A stretch of 64,000 nt of DNA from contig NZ_OY762512.1 in the NCBI RefSeq assembly GCF_963665995.1, positions 1,054,001 to 1,118,000 on the forward strand, in the 5' to 3' direction. The translations under genes and the position numbers were made by a program. Source of the DNA: Pleurocapsa sp. FMAR1 (GTDB lineage Bacteria; Cyanobacteriota; Cyanobacteriia; Cyanobacteriales; Xenococcaceae). Within the stretch, counting starts at the first letter, position 1. Every line of letters begins with the position of its first letter. The notes beneath the pieces were generated by a model that saw only the letters and a program-made list of their open reading frames with translations, was not told where the DNA came from and did no database searches. Positions 1-9,055 of this stretch are shown here, piece by piece.

Positions 1-120
1 ACAGATGCTGTTTCTCCTCAGATCGCTCCTTATATATCTGGGGCGGTCAACGTAGAGCAAACCACGATCCCCGTGTTGGAGTTTGAGCGCATCTTACAAG
101 CTTTAGAAACACTATTGTAA
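1..120 (+). CDS. CheW-like chemotaxis coupling protein, C-terminal end only
   Basis: Frame 1 is open from the window edge to a TAA at 118-120 and gives 39 residues ending in FERILQALETLL. The stretch reads as the last strand and helix of a CheW domain, with a 'PYISGAV' segment followed by a 'TTIPVLEFERIL' tail. CheW links receptors to the CheA kinase in the cytoplasm. The next genes downstream on the same strand are a methyl-accepting protein and a CheA hybrid, the usual CheW-MCP-CheA order of cyanobacterial pil/tax clusters that steer type IV pilus motility. Identity rests mainly on this context, because only the tail is visible. Confidence 0.6.
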   Translation, partial: TDAVSPQIAPYISGAVNVEQTTIPVLEFERILQALETLL

Positions 121-217
121 GGTGAGAAAATTTATCTTTGTAGTGCATCTATCTTAGTTTTCAATAGCTGAACCCCAGCAAAATTTCCTGCCGAATAAAT
201 ATAAATTATTTCTCATT

Positions 218-2716
218 ATGAATCAGCAATCTCCAAACTATTCTACTTCTGACCCTAGTAAACTTGAAATGCCACGAAAAGAGCAGTCAAGTTCTTTCTG
301 GCAGAAAATAACGCAAAAATGGAACAATATCCCTCTTAGAACTAAAATATCGCTTTTGTTGGTTACTGGAGCAACTATTCCTGTGGTAGCAGCAACTCAG
401 GGAATTGTTAAATTTACCCAAAATGAATTAATCAGTAACTTGCAAAATACCTTAAATACTGAGTTAACTCTAATAGAAGAAGAAATTACGCTAGAAAGAG
501 GAAAGCTAGAAGACAGCGCGCATAGTCTGGCACTAGCAGTAGAGGCTGCGGAAATTAATCTTAATAATACCGACAGCGTGCAGTCAAACAACCAAAAACT
601 AGAATCTTTCATTGTCAAGACTCAAGCTCAAGCTCCAGATGCTAATTTTTACATTATTACTGATTCTCAGGGTCGAACGGTTGCCCAGTCATTGCAACAA
701 GTAAATCATGATGGTGAAGAATATCCTTTACTTCCCGCAGAAGCAGACATGGATCGTACTGCCAGCAATACTTCGACTCAATTTAAATCAATCCAACTAA
801 ACAAGGGCATCAATCTTAAAAAACTCGGTATTATTAATGATTCTCTGCAACTATCCCGTCCCTTATCTGGTTTTGAATTATTATCTAATGACGTACTAAA
901 ATCTTTAGGACTAGCTCAACAAGCTGATATTGGCATCAGAGCGCAGAAAATAGAAGGACTAGCCGAACCAGAAAAGCCATATCCAGAGGCAGAGTTTAAG
1001 ATCGACCAGGGAAAAGCTGGTCTGGTTCTGATGGCGGTAGAAACCATTGAATTAGGCAATAATGAACTAGGTACGGCGGTAGTTGGTACTTTAATCAATC
1101 GCAACTTTGACATAGTAGACCGCCTAAAAAACATAGCCAACGTTTCTACGGCAACTATATTTGCCCAAGATTGGCGGGTCAGTTCCAACGTACCTTATAC
1201 CGACAAAAAAACTAGAGCAATTGGTACTAGAGTTTCTCGCGCTGTTGCTGATGTAGTACTCAAGCAAGGAGAAGTTTATCGAGGTAACGCCAACATCATC
1301 GGTACTGAATATCAAACGGGTTATGCCCCTATCTTTAGTTACCTGCAACAAATAGATAATGAGTCAGCCAAACCTATTGGCATTGCTTATGTTGGTGAAC
1401 CTATGACTAAAATTAATTCTAATTTGGCAAGGATTGCTTTAATTGGTTATGCAATTGGCGGAATTATTTTAATTATTGTTGTTGCTATCATCCTTTTATC
1501 TCCTTTAGTTAAGTCTATTTCTCGTCCTATTAAAGAATTAACCGAATTTGCTACCAAAATTACTAACGGAAATTCTAAAATCAGACTTGAATCAAACCCT
1601 CGTCGAGATGAAATTGGAGTTTTAGCTCAAAATCTCAATGAAATGGCGCAAAGTATTGATGCCAACTTAGATGCAAAACAAAAGGAAGCTGAAGAACAAC
1701 GCCTCGAAAAAGAAAAGTTAGAGTTAGCAATTTATACTCTGTTAGATGAAGTTTCTGAAGCCACAAACGGAGATTTGACCGTCAGGGCTAACTTAGACTC
1801 TCTAGAACTGAGTACGGTAGCCGATTTATTTAACGCCATTATTGGTAACTTACAAGACATTGCCATCGAAGCAAAACAGTCTACTGGTCAAGTAGGTTCT
1901 TCCCTCAAGCAAAACGAAGCAGAAATTCGGCTGTTAGCCGAACAAGCGATCGCCGAAGCTCAAGAAACTCGCGACACCTTGATGTCAGTCGAACAAATGT
2001 CTCAGTCGATTCAGGAGAGTTGCAGCCAATGCTAACCAAGCAGAACAAATTGCCGACGATACCTACAATACGGTGGTTAACAGTACCAATAATATGGACT
2101 TAACCGTAAGCAGTATTCTCGAACTGCGGACAACTGTTGGGGAAACAGCCAAGAAAATGAAGCGATTGGGAGAATCTTCCAGAAAATTTCTCAGGCAGTT
2201 TCGTTCATCGAAGAAATTGCCCTTAAAACCAACGTCTTGGCAATCAATGCTTCTGTTGAGGCTGGACGTGCTGGGGAGTATGGTCAAGGCTTTACTATCG
2301 TAGCAGAACAAGTGGGTGCATTAGCAGAACAATCGGCAGCAGCAACTAAAGAAATTGCTAGCATTGTGGCAGCAATTCAAGCCGAGACTCAAGAAGTAAA
2401 CGAAGCGATGGAATCGGGGACAATTCAGGTAGTAGAAACCACTCGTTTATTTGAATCTACCAAAGCAAAGCTTTGGACTGGTACTAGAAAAATCACAAAC
2501 AGATTAACCAATTGATGGAATTCTATTTCCCAAACTACCGTATCTCAAGCAACTACTTCCCAAAACGTGACTAATCTGATGCAGAAAATTGCCAACTTGT
2601 CTGAGGCTTCATCTCAATCTTCTACTAAGATTGTGCAGTCAATTTTGGAAACAGCCCTAGTTGCTCAAAAACTAGAATCGACTGTAGCCCAGTTTAAAGT
2701 CGCTGAATCAGTCTAA
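218..2716 (+). pseudogene. Methyl-accepting chemotaxis protein (PilJ/TaxD-like), reading frame broken by about five single-base shifts
   Basis: The first open frame (218-2035) has a cytoplasmic N-terminus, a membrane segment near residues 44-62, a periplasmic sensing region, a second membrane segment near 400-428 and HAMP-like sequence. It stops inside the signalling domain at TAA 2033-2035. Homologous sequence continues at once in other frames: frame 0 from about 2019, back to the first frame from about 2180 (core 'LAINASVEAGRAGEYGQGF'), shifts at about 2472-2475, 2495-2502 and 2520-2522, then a clean end at TAA 2714-2716. I infer +1, -1, +1, +1, +1, net zero modulo three. The intact product would be about 830 aa and would pass signals from the membrane to the CheA encoded 22 bp downstream. 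Several shifts sit in short homopolymers (CTTT, CAAA, GAATT), so sequencing or assembly error is as likely as real decay. Confidence 0.8.
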
Positions 2717-2738
2717 TCATTTATCATTTACAACCGAC

Positions 2739-5700
2739 ATGGATATAGAACAACAGATTCGCCTCAATTTTCTTGATGAAGCTGAAGAACATTTTAATGC
2801 AATTGAATCTAATCTTCTGGGATTAGCCGATACTGAGATCGATACCCAAAAAGTAGATATTATATTACGTGCTGCTCACTCTGTCAAAGGTGGTGCGGCG
2901 ATGATGGGTTTTGATATTCTTAGTCGAGTTGCTCACCGTTTAGAAGATTTTTTAAAAATTTTGCGGGTTCGCTATGCTGCTATTCGTATTGAGGCGGAAG
3001 TAGAAACACTATTGCTACAGAGTTCTGATTCTTTGCGTCACATTGGCGATCTTCATCGTCAGGGAAAAGAAGTTTTAGAGTCGGATATCAATCAACGCAC
3101 CCAGCCTGTTTTAGATAAATTACGAGAACACTTAGGTGATTTAGAAGTTGCCGACGAAAATGCTTTGTTGGCACAGGATGAAGATATCGATCCTGCTGTA
3201 TTAATCTTTGAAGAAGGAGTTGATGGGGTTTTAGATCGCTTTGAAACCAAATTACCAGCATTAGAAATTGATGAGTTGGCACAGGAACTATCTGCCACGG
3301 CTCAAGAATTAATTGGCTTTGGTTACATGGCAAGTCTCGATCCTTTTATCCAACTTTGTGAATCGATCCACCAACAGGCTGCAACTCTAACTTCATTAGA
3401 GATCGCTCCTTTTGCCGATCGCGCTTTAAAAACCTGGAGGCGATCGCACGCTTTAGTTTTAAGAGGCAGCATTGAAAAACTACCTTCTTATTTAGAAGGT
3501 TATGAAGATGTGGGTCAACAATCGAGTATTAGTAATGATACTGAATTTGAAATTGAACAGCTTGCTGCTGATAGTTTCTCCGAAGCAGATTTTGCTCCTG
3601 CAAGTGCTTTTGAGCTAAATGAATTGCAGTCAGCTTTTGAACCAGATACAGAAGATGAACAAGAATTTGACCCCTTAGCAGCATCTTTAGAATTAAGTGA
3701 ATTACAATCTGCTTTTGACCTAGATATATCTGAAGATTCAGAGACTTTCGATCCACTTGCAGTAGATAGTTTAAAACTTGGTGAATTACAATCTGCTTTT
3801 GACCTAGATATACCTGAAGAAATACCCGTCAAAATTCAGCCAGAAGTCCAAAATCCTTCTCCTCTGCCAAAAAACGTTTCATCTGCCGAACAAGTAGAGA
3901 AAATGGTCAGAGTTCCCGTTTCCCAACTCCAACAATTCAATACCCTTTTTGAGCAGCTAGTTTTGAACCGTAACAGTATTAATTTGCGCGTAGATCAATT
4001 GCAAATTGCCATGTCTTTGATGGGTCAAAGAATGTTGCAAATGGAACGTTCTAATACTCAATTACAACAGTGGTATGGTCGTGCTTCGGTTGAAGGGCTT
4101 TTGAGCGAGAAAGAGCAGCTAGTATCGAGTTCAGTTGATACCGTAAACCAAAAGCCGAATCGCTTTGATAGTTTAGAAATGGATCGCTACAGTGATATTC
4201 ATCTTATCTGTCAAGAACAAATAGAAACTATCGTTCAATTACAAGAGGTGGCAAGAGATATCGATCTGGGAGTACAAGAAGTTCATCAATCAGTGCGAGA
4301 TCTTCACTACACCACCAAGTCCATGCAGGGCAACGTGACTCGTACTCAAATGTTACCTTTTGCCGATGCAGTTAAACGTTTCCCTAGAGTAATTCGCGAT
4401 CTTAATCTTCAGTTCAATAAAAAAGTAGATCTCAAAATTGTTGGCGAAAGAACACTTTTGGATCGTTCTGTAATTGAGGCTTTAGGCGATCCTTTGATGC
4501 ACCTGCTGCGTAATTCCTTCGATCATGGCATCGAAGACAGCCAAACTCGTATTGCTGCTGGCAAACCAGAAGCAGGAACAATTACGATCCAGGCAAGTAA
4601 TCAAGGAACTTATAGCGTTATTACCTTAAGCGACGATGGCGGTGGAATTAAACTAGATAAAATTCGCGATCGCGTCCGTCAGATGGGCGTTTCTCAGTCT
4701 GAGATAGCGCAAATATCTGAAGCAGAGCTACTTAACTTTATCTTTGAGCCTGGATTTAGTACGGCACAAAGAGTTACAGAGCTTTCGGGCAGAGGCGTGG
4801 GTATGGACGTTGTTAAAACCAATCTCCAGGAAGTTCGCGGTGACGTTCAGGTGTCCACAGAACCAGGACAAGGAACAACTTTTACCCTGAGAATTCCTTT
4901 TACCTTATCTATTTTGCGGGTAGCAATTATTGAACAAGGAGACATAGTTTTTGCCATTCCCGCCAATAGCATTAGAGAGTTAATACCACTAGAGCTAGAA
5001 TCAATCTTAACTTCAGAAAATACTAAAAAAGTAGATTGGAATCAGTCAGAAATTCCCCTGATCGAAATAGAAAAAATACTTACATATGGTCGTTCTCATA
5101 AAGCCCTCTATCTGACAGGAGAACCCACCATTAATCGCCCGATGACTTTAGTGGTCGGGAACAAACAATCTTATGCTGCCTTGAAAATTGCTCGCTTTTG
5201 GAATGAGCAAGAATCTACCATTAGAACCATAGAAAGTCCGATTCCTTTACCTCCTGGAGTAATTAGTTCGGTAGTATTTGGTGATGGTAGAGTTATTCCT
5301 TTAATCGACCCGATGGCATTAATCGATCGAGGTCAAATTAATTCTTTTGCAGACGATCCTGATTTAGATCTGCCAGAAATTAGTAATCTACCAACCACAC
5401 CAACCATTCTGGTAGTCGATGACTCGATTAATGTACGTCGTTATCTAAGTCTGACTTTAGAAAAAGCAGGTTATCAGGTTGAGCAAGCCAAAGATGGTCA
5501 AGAGGCGGTAGATAAACTCACTGGCGGGCTTTTGGTACAGGCTGTTATCTGCGATCTCGAAATGCCAAGATTAAATGGCTATGGAGTTCTCGAAGAAATC
5601 AAAGAGCGACCTGAATTTGCCGATCTTCCTATAGCAATGCTCACCTCTCGTAGTAACGAAAAACACAAAAAACTAGCGATGAATTTAGGAGCTGCGGCTT

Positions 5701-5774
5701 ATTTTTCTAAACCATATGATGAAAAAGAATTGTTAAATAAATTAAGCGAATTATTACAATTGGCAATGGAGTGA
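2739..5774 (+). CDS. CheA-type hybrid histidine kinase/response regulator (PilL/TaxAY-like)
   Basis: This 1011-aa soluble kinase takes signals from the upstream receptor through CheW and phosphorylates its own receiver and partner regulators. The domains run in order. An Hpt domain carries the phospho-histidine in 'AAHSVKGG' (H47). A long acidic linker holds three ELQSAF repeats (about residues 290-360). Dimerisation helices start near 390. The HATPase has its N box around N592 ('LLRNSFDHGIED') plus 'DDGGGI' and 'GRGVGMDVV'. A CheW-like domain spans about 720-865. The C-terminal receiver has 'LVVDDS', phospho-acceptor D939 in 'CDLEMP', and 'SKPYD'. All catalytic motifs look intact, in contrast to the broken receptor 22 bp upstream, which lies in the same operon. 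This architecture is typical of cyanobacterial phototaxis and pilus-motility clusters; which behaviour it controls cannot be read from the sequence. Confidence 0.93.
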   Translation: MDIEQQIRLNFLDEAEEHFNAIESNLLGLADTEIDTQKVDIILRAAHSVKGGAAMMGFDILSRVAHRLEDFLKILRVRYAAIRIEAEVETLLLQSSDSLRHIGDLHRQGKEVLESDINQRTQPVLDKLREHLGDLEVADENALLAQDEDIDPAVLIFEEGVDGVLDRFETKLPALEIDELAQELSATAQELIGFGYMASLDPFIQLCESIHQQAATLTSLEIAPFADRALKTWRRSHALVLRGSIEKLPSYLEGYEDVGQQSSISNDTEFEIEQLAADSFSEADFAPASAFELNELQSAFEPDTEDEQEFDPLAASLELSELQSAFDLDISEDSETFDPLAVDSLKLGELQSAFDLDIPEEIPVKIQPEVQNPSPLPKNVSSAEQVEKMVRVPVSQLQQFNTLFEQLVLNRNSINLRVDQLQIAMSLMGQRMLQMERSNTQLQQWYGRASVEGLLSEKEQLVSSSVDTVNQKPNRFDSLEMDRYSDIHLICQEQIETIVQLQEVARDIDLGVQEVHQSVRDLHYTTKSMQGNVTRTQMLPFADAVKRFPRVIRDLNLQFNKKVDLKIVGERTLLDRSVIEALGDPLMHLLRNSFDHGIEDSQTRIAAGKPEAGTITIQASNQGTYSVITLSDDGGGIKLDKIRDRVRQMGVSQSEIAQISEAELLNFIFEPGFSTAQRVTELSGRGVGMDVVKTNLQEVRGDVQVSTEPGQGTTFTLRIPFTLSILRVAIIEQGDIVFAIPANSIRELIPLELESILTSENTKKVDWNQSEIPLIEIEKILTYGRSHKALYLTGEPTINRPMTLVVGNKQSYAALKIARFWNEQESTIRTIESPIPLPPGVISSVVFGDGRVIPLIDPMALIDRGQINSFADDPDLDLPEISNLPTTPTILVVDDSINVRRYLSLTLEKAGYQVEQAKDGQEAVDKLTGGLLVQAVICDLEMPRLNGYGVLEEIKERPEFADLPIAMLTSRSNEKHKKLAMNLGAAAYFSKPYDEKELLNKLSELLQLAME
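3612..3813 (+). repeat. Three in-gene repeats encoding ELQSAF(D/E)xD
   Basis: Within the CheA linker, three units start near 3612, 3690 and 3774, about 80 bases apart. Units two and three share an almost identical run of about 30 bases covering 'ELQSAFDLDI'. Unit one is diverged ('ELQSAFEPD'). Between units the peptide repeats an acidic 'xFDPLA' stretch. The similarity suggests duplication within the gene, with the last two copies the most recent. Confidence 0.8.
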
Positions 5775-5783
5775 TGCCATAAC

Positions 5784-6575
5784 TTAAGTAAACATAATTT
5801 TACGCATCGTAAAAGCCATCAGACTAACTGCACAGACAACGGCTAACTGTCCTGGTAGAGGATGAATTGAATAAATGGCGATCGCCTGCCATAAAGATAT
5901 ACCTTCTTTCAAACCCGTTGAATAGTAAATCGCCGTTAAATAAATCAAACCGACTAAATGAATAACCATCAATCCAGCCAAACAACTAGCAATCAGAGAA
6001 GAGAATCGCACCAAAGTTTGAAATGCTAGCCAGCCACAAAGCCAAGCACCAAGTATAAATCCCAAAAGATAGCCAAAATTTGGCTGCTGTAAATAATTCA
6101 ATCCCCCGCCTTGGTCAAATATAGGTAGTCCACTAATTCCCAACAGCACATAGGCAGTTTGCGAGATTAAAGCAGCATTTTTTCCACCTACACAGGCAAT
6201 AAATAAGGCTGCTCCAATTTGATAGCTTACTCCTAAAGTATGAACTCCAAAGGTATCACCAAACCAAGACCAAGGGGCTGCAATAGTATAGGCGGGAATA
6301 AAAGTTCCGCCTATAGTCAAAATTAGACCAACTCCTGCCCACAGGAGCATCTCAGGCACAGAAGGAATATAAGCCCGATTTGGCTTATCTAATCTAATGT
6401 CTAGCTGATCTCGCAACCACTTATTTTCTTTTTGTAGGCTCTCTAAATTTTGCTGCTTTTGTTGAGTAAGTTTTTGTAATCGCTCAATGACTTCTTTAAC
6501 TGTACGGGGAGTAATTTCCCATTCGTAATCAGTAATGTCAGCATTGGGCTTAGACGATTCTTTCAGGTTGGACAT
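5784..6575 (-). CDS. BioY-family biotin transporter with N-terminal coiled-coil extension
   Basis: The 263-aa product has about 90 hydrophilic N-terminal residues, including a predicted coiled coil (about 25-60, rich in Q, K, E and L). Five or six membrane helices follow, with the BioY-type segment around 'QGGGLNYLQQPNFGYLLGF'. BioY is the substrate-binding S component for biotin, alone or with an ECF ATPase module, in the cytoplasmic membrane. Most BioY proteins are near 190-200 aa without such an N-terminal extension. No ECF EcfA/EcfT genes lie nearby, so a solitary or shared-module transporter is likely. It converges with the CheA gene, leaving 9 bp between the stops. Confidence 0.82.
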   Translation of the reverse strand: MSNLKESSKPNADITDYEWEITPRTVKEVIERLQKLTQQKQQNLESLQKENKWLRDQLDIRLDKPNRAYIPSVPEMLLWAGVGLILTIGGTFIPAYTIAAPWSWFGDTFGVHTLGVSYQIGAALFIACVGGKNAALISQTAYVLLGISGLPIFDQGGGLNYLQQPNFGYLLGFILGAWLCGWLAFQTLVRFSSLIASCLAGLMVIHLVGLIYLTAIYYSTGLKEGISLWQAIAIYSIHPLPGQLAVVCAVSLMAFTMRKIMFT

Positions 6576-6640
6576 AGACTGAGGCTGTTGATGGCATTTC
6601 CCAGTTTAGCTTTTGATTAGTTATTTGTTGAGCAAATTGA

Positions 6641-6674
6641 ACATTAAACATTAAACATTGAGCATTAAACATTA
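6641..6674. repeat. Short direct repeats of CATTAAA
   Basis: The spacer between the BioY gene and the cyclotransferase gene carries a run of degenerate 7-9 base units (CATTAAA, CATTAAA, CATTGAG, CATTAAA, CATTAA). No coding potential is seen. It resembles the short tandem repeats common in cyanobacterial intergenic DNA. Confidence 0.6.
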
Positions 6675-6681
6675 ATACCAA

Positions 6682-7107
6682 CTAATCAAGCGCAGCGTCG
6701 CCAGTCCACCAGCCTGATATTATAATAGTTCCTCTGTGGTGTTTGACTCTATCTACAGTCATAAAATAAGCCCAGGCTTTGCCTAAAAATCGATTATCTA
6801 AACTATAAACATCAACCAACTGACGATAGTATTCGTTTAGACTTGAATCTCGCCCTGGTTGATAACCTTCTAATCGGTCTAAGCTATTTAAAACACTAGG
6901 ATCACTAAAAGTTAACAAGATTCCCCTAACTTTATTTTCTCCTGTAGTCATAGCAGGATAAGCAACGGGTAAAGCATATAAATTTCCCCAGGTATATGCA
7001 GGAATTTGTTTTTGAAGCTTTTTAAGGCAATAATAAGCAAAGTTGGCTTCTCCTGGCTTAAGAGTACCGTAAACAAAAACATTAAGAGTTAACGAGTCAG
7101 ATTTCAT
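6682..7107 (-). CDS. Gamma-glutamylcyclotransferase-like protein (AIG2/GGCT fold)
   Basis: The 141-aa product begins with the family signature 'VFVYGTLKPGEANFAYY', and the middle 'DRLEGYQPG' fits the acidic-residue region of the GGCT fold. Members cyclise gamma-glutamyl amines, or act on glutathione-derived peptides, in the cytoplasm; many bacterial members have no known substrate. The spacer to the divergent exonuclease gene is only about 40 bp, so the two share a short promoter region. The family call is safe; the exact reaction is not. Confidence 0.82.
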   Translation of the reverse strand: MKSDSLTLNVFVYGTLKPGEANFAYYCLKKLQKQIPAYTWGNLYALPVAYPAMTTGENKVRGILLTFSDPSVLNSLDRLEGYQPGRDSSLNEYYRQLVDVYSLDNRFLGKAWAYFMTVDRVKHHRGTIIISGWWTGDAALD

Positions 7108-7149
7108 TAGATAATTAATATCTGATAATTGATAATTAGGATTTAATCA

Positions 7150-7932
7150 TTGAGAGTAGCTACCTGGAACATTAACTCAATACGGACTCGCCAGCAGATT
7201 GTCATTGACTGGCTACAGCAACATCGAGTAGATGTTCTTTGTTTGCAAGAAACTAAGGTACAGGATCGTGAGTTTCCACGATCGCCTTTTGCAGATTTAG
7301 GCTACAACACCTACATCTCTGGTCAAAAATCTTACAATGGTGTCGCAATTTTTAGTCTTCAGCCTTTGAGTGAAATTAGTTGTGGCTTTAGTCCAATTGT
7401 GGGAGATGAGGCGAAAGATTTTGATGAGCAAAAGCGAGTAATAAGTGGTGTGATAAATAATATACGAATTGTTAATCTCTATGTTCCCAATGGTTCGGCG
7501 ATCGCTAGTGAGAAATATGAATATAAACTAAACTGGCTCAAGATCTTGCAGAAATACCTGCAAACACTACAGATTCAAGAACAAGAAATATGTGTCTGTG
7601 GCGATTTTAATATTGCCCTAGAAGATAAGGATATTTATACTTCCAAGGGCAGAGAACAACATATTATGTCTTCTCCTGTTGAGCGAGAAGCCTTGAAGCA
7701 AATATTGGAATTAGGCTTTCAAGATGCCTTTCGTAAATTTACCTTAGATGAAGGTCATTATAGCTGGTGGGATTACCGCGCTGCTGGCTTTAATCGCAAC
7801 CGAGGTTGGCGCATCGATCATCATTATCTCACCCCAAAACTATATCAACAGGCTACAAAATCTTGGATTGATGTTGAACCCAGAAAGCTTACCAAACCTA
7901 GCGATCATGCCCCTGCGATCGTCGAATTTTAA
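7150..7932 (+). CDS. xthA: Exodeoxyribonuclease III
   Basis: The 260-aa product has the full ExoIII/APE1 fold: 'ATWNINSIRTR' at the N-terminus (metal-binding N), 'CLQETKVQD' (catalytic E), 'VNLYVPNG', 'CGDFNIALED' (D and N of the active site), 'SWWDYRAAGFNRNRGWRIDH' (partly conserved W and D) and the terminal 'PSDHAPAIVEF' (catalytic H). It cleaves DNA 5' of abasic sites and trims 3' ends in base excision repair. The start is TTG at 7150: a stop codon lies two codons upstream (7144-7146), and the conserved N-terminal strand begins immediately, so no other start is possible. Confidence 0.95.
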   Translation: MRVATWNINSIRTRQQIVIDWLQQHRVDVLCLQETKVQDREFPRSPFADLGYNTYISGQKSYNGVAIFSLQPLSEISCGFSPIVGDEAKDFDEQKRVISGVINNIRIVNLYVPNGSAIASEKYEYKLNWLKILQKYLQTLQIQEQEICVCGDFNIALEDKDIYTSKGREQHIMSSPVEREALKQILELGFQDAFRKFTLDEGHYSWWDYRAAGFNRNRGWRIDHHYLTPKLYQQATKSWIDVEPRKLTKPSDHAPAIVEF

Positions 7933-7957
7933 TCTGCAACAGCATTACGAACCCAGG

Positions 7958-8881
7958 TCATATTTGGGCGATCCGCAAACGTTCAATATCTTGAATTGGC
8001 GGCGCACCGAACAGACGGGAATACTCGCGACTAAACTGAGAGGGGCTTTCATAACCCACCTGGTAAGCTGTACTAGCTGCATCAGCATTCTCGGCCAGCA
8101 TTAGGTAACGGGCGTTTAATAATCTTATTTGCTTTTGATATTGCAGTGGACTCATTGAGGTGACTGTTTTGAAATGGCGATGGAGTGAAGAAGAGGACAA
8201 ATTAACCTGTTCGGCTAAATCTTCAATCCGCATCGGTTTAGCGAAGTTAGTTTTGATTAGTTTAATCGCCTTGGCAATATTCTGCATATTGCTGCCAGAT
8301 GTGGCAATTTGACGAACCGCTTCGCTTTGTTCGCTGACTAAAAGGCGGTAATAAATTTCGCGTATAATTAATGGTGCCAAAAAAGGAATGTCTTGGGGTG
8401 TATCCAAAAGCTTTACCAGCTTGAGCGCACAGTCAATCAAGGGCAGCGTAGCATCGCTAACAAACCAGCCTTTAACGGATTCTTTTTTATCTGCACAGGT
8501 TGGAGTCTGAGAAATAATGTCGCAAAGCTGAACGGGGTCTAAATCAAGCTTGAGTCCCAAATACGGGCAATTTGGTGTTGCTTCTGTAACAAATCCACTA
8601 TGGGGTAAATCGACTGAGATAACTAGATACTGAGCAACTCCATAACGATAGGTTTCCTCCCCTAGCAATGCTTCTTTTTGTCCTTGAACCACAATGGCGA
8701 GAATCGGCTCGCTAACATTGTGCATAGAGGTAAAAGTATCAGACTGTCGCGTAAATTCTAAAGGTGCGATCGCTGTTCCATGGATGCCATTACCTTTGCT
8801 ATCGGTGCGCCTTGAGATTAATTGCGCTATCTCTTTACACTTGCTGATAGTCGTCTCATGTTCTAGTGCTTCAATGGTCAT
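7958..8881 (-). CDS. AraC-family transcriptional regulator
   Basis: The 307-aa protein has an N-terminal AraC_N-type cupin region (about 30-190) and a C-terminal double helix-turn-helix (about 205-300; 'RIEDLAEQVNLSSSSLHRHF' and 'AYQVGYESPSQFSREYSRLFG'). The overall layout resembles YqhC, which controls aldehyde reductase and alcohol dehydrogenase genes in enterobacteria. Here it is transcribed divergently from a zinc alcohol dehydrogenase across 174 bp, so it probably regulates that gene in response to an aldehyde or other small electrophile. The regulatory link is inference from layout. Its last codons are close to the end of the convergent xthA (25 bp). Confidence 0.9.
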   Translation of the reverse strand: MTIEALEHETTISKCKEIAQLISRRTDSKGNGIHGTAIAPLEFTRQSDTFTSMHNVSEPILAIVVQGQKEALLGEETYRYGVAQYLVISVDLPHSGFVTEATPNCPYLGLKLDLDPVQLCDIISQTPTCADKKESVKGWFVSDATLPLIDCALKLVKLLDTPQDIPFLAPLIIREIYYRLLVSEQSEAVRQIATSGSNMQNIAKAIKLIKTNFAKPMRIEDLAEQVNLSSSSLHRHFKTVTSMSPLQYQKQIRLLNARYLMLAENADAASTAYQVGYESPSQFSREYSRLFGAPPIQDIERLRIAQI

Positions 8882-9055
8882 GTTTGATTCCTCACGAGTT
8901 TGGCTATATTTACCAGCTTATTACAAAAAAAACTACTCTCGTTAATCTGGTTGTTGAGAGGATTAGGCAATCATACGGGAGATTTAGGCATTCAAGAAGC
9001 AATTATTCAAGCCTATGATGAAACTGAGATTACAGATAATTAGGAGGAAAAAATT

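Noticed and set aside
8898-9043. Short frame ending 'AYDETEITDN' before the alcohol dehydrogenase
   Set aside because: It lies in the divergent promoter region and has no clear start or family match; it could be a gene remnant but support is too thin.
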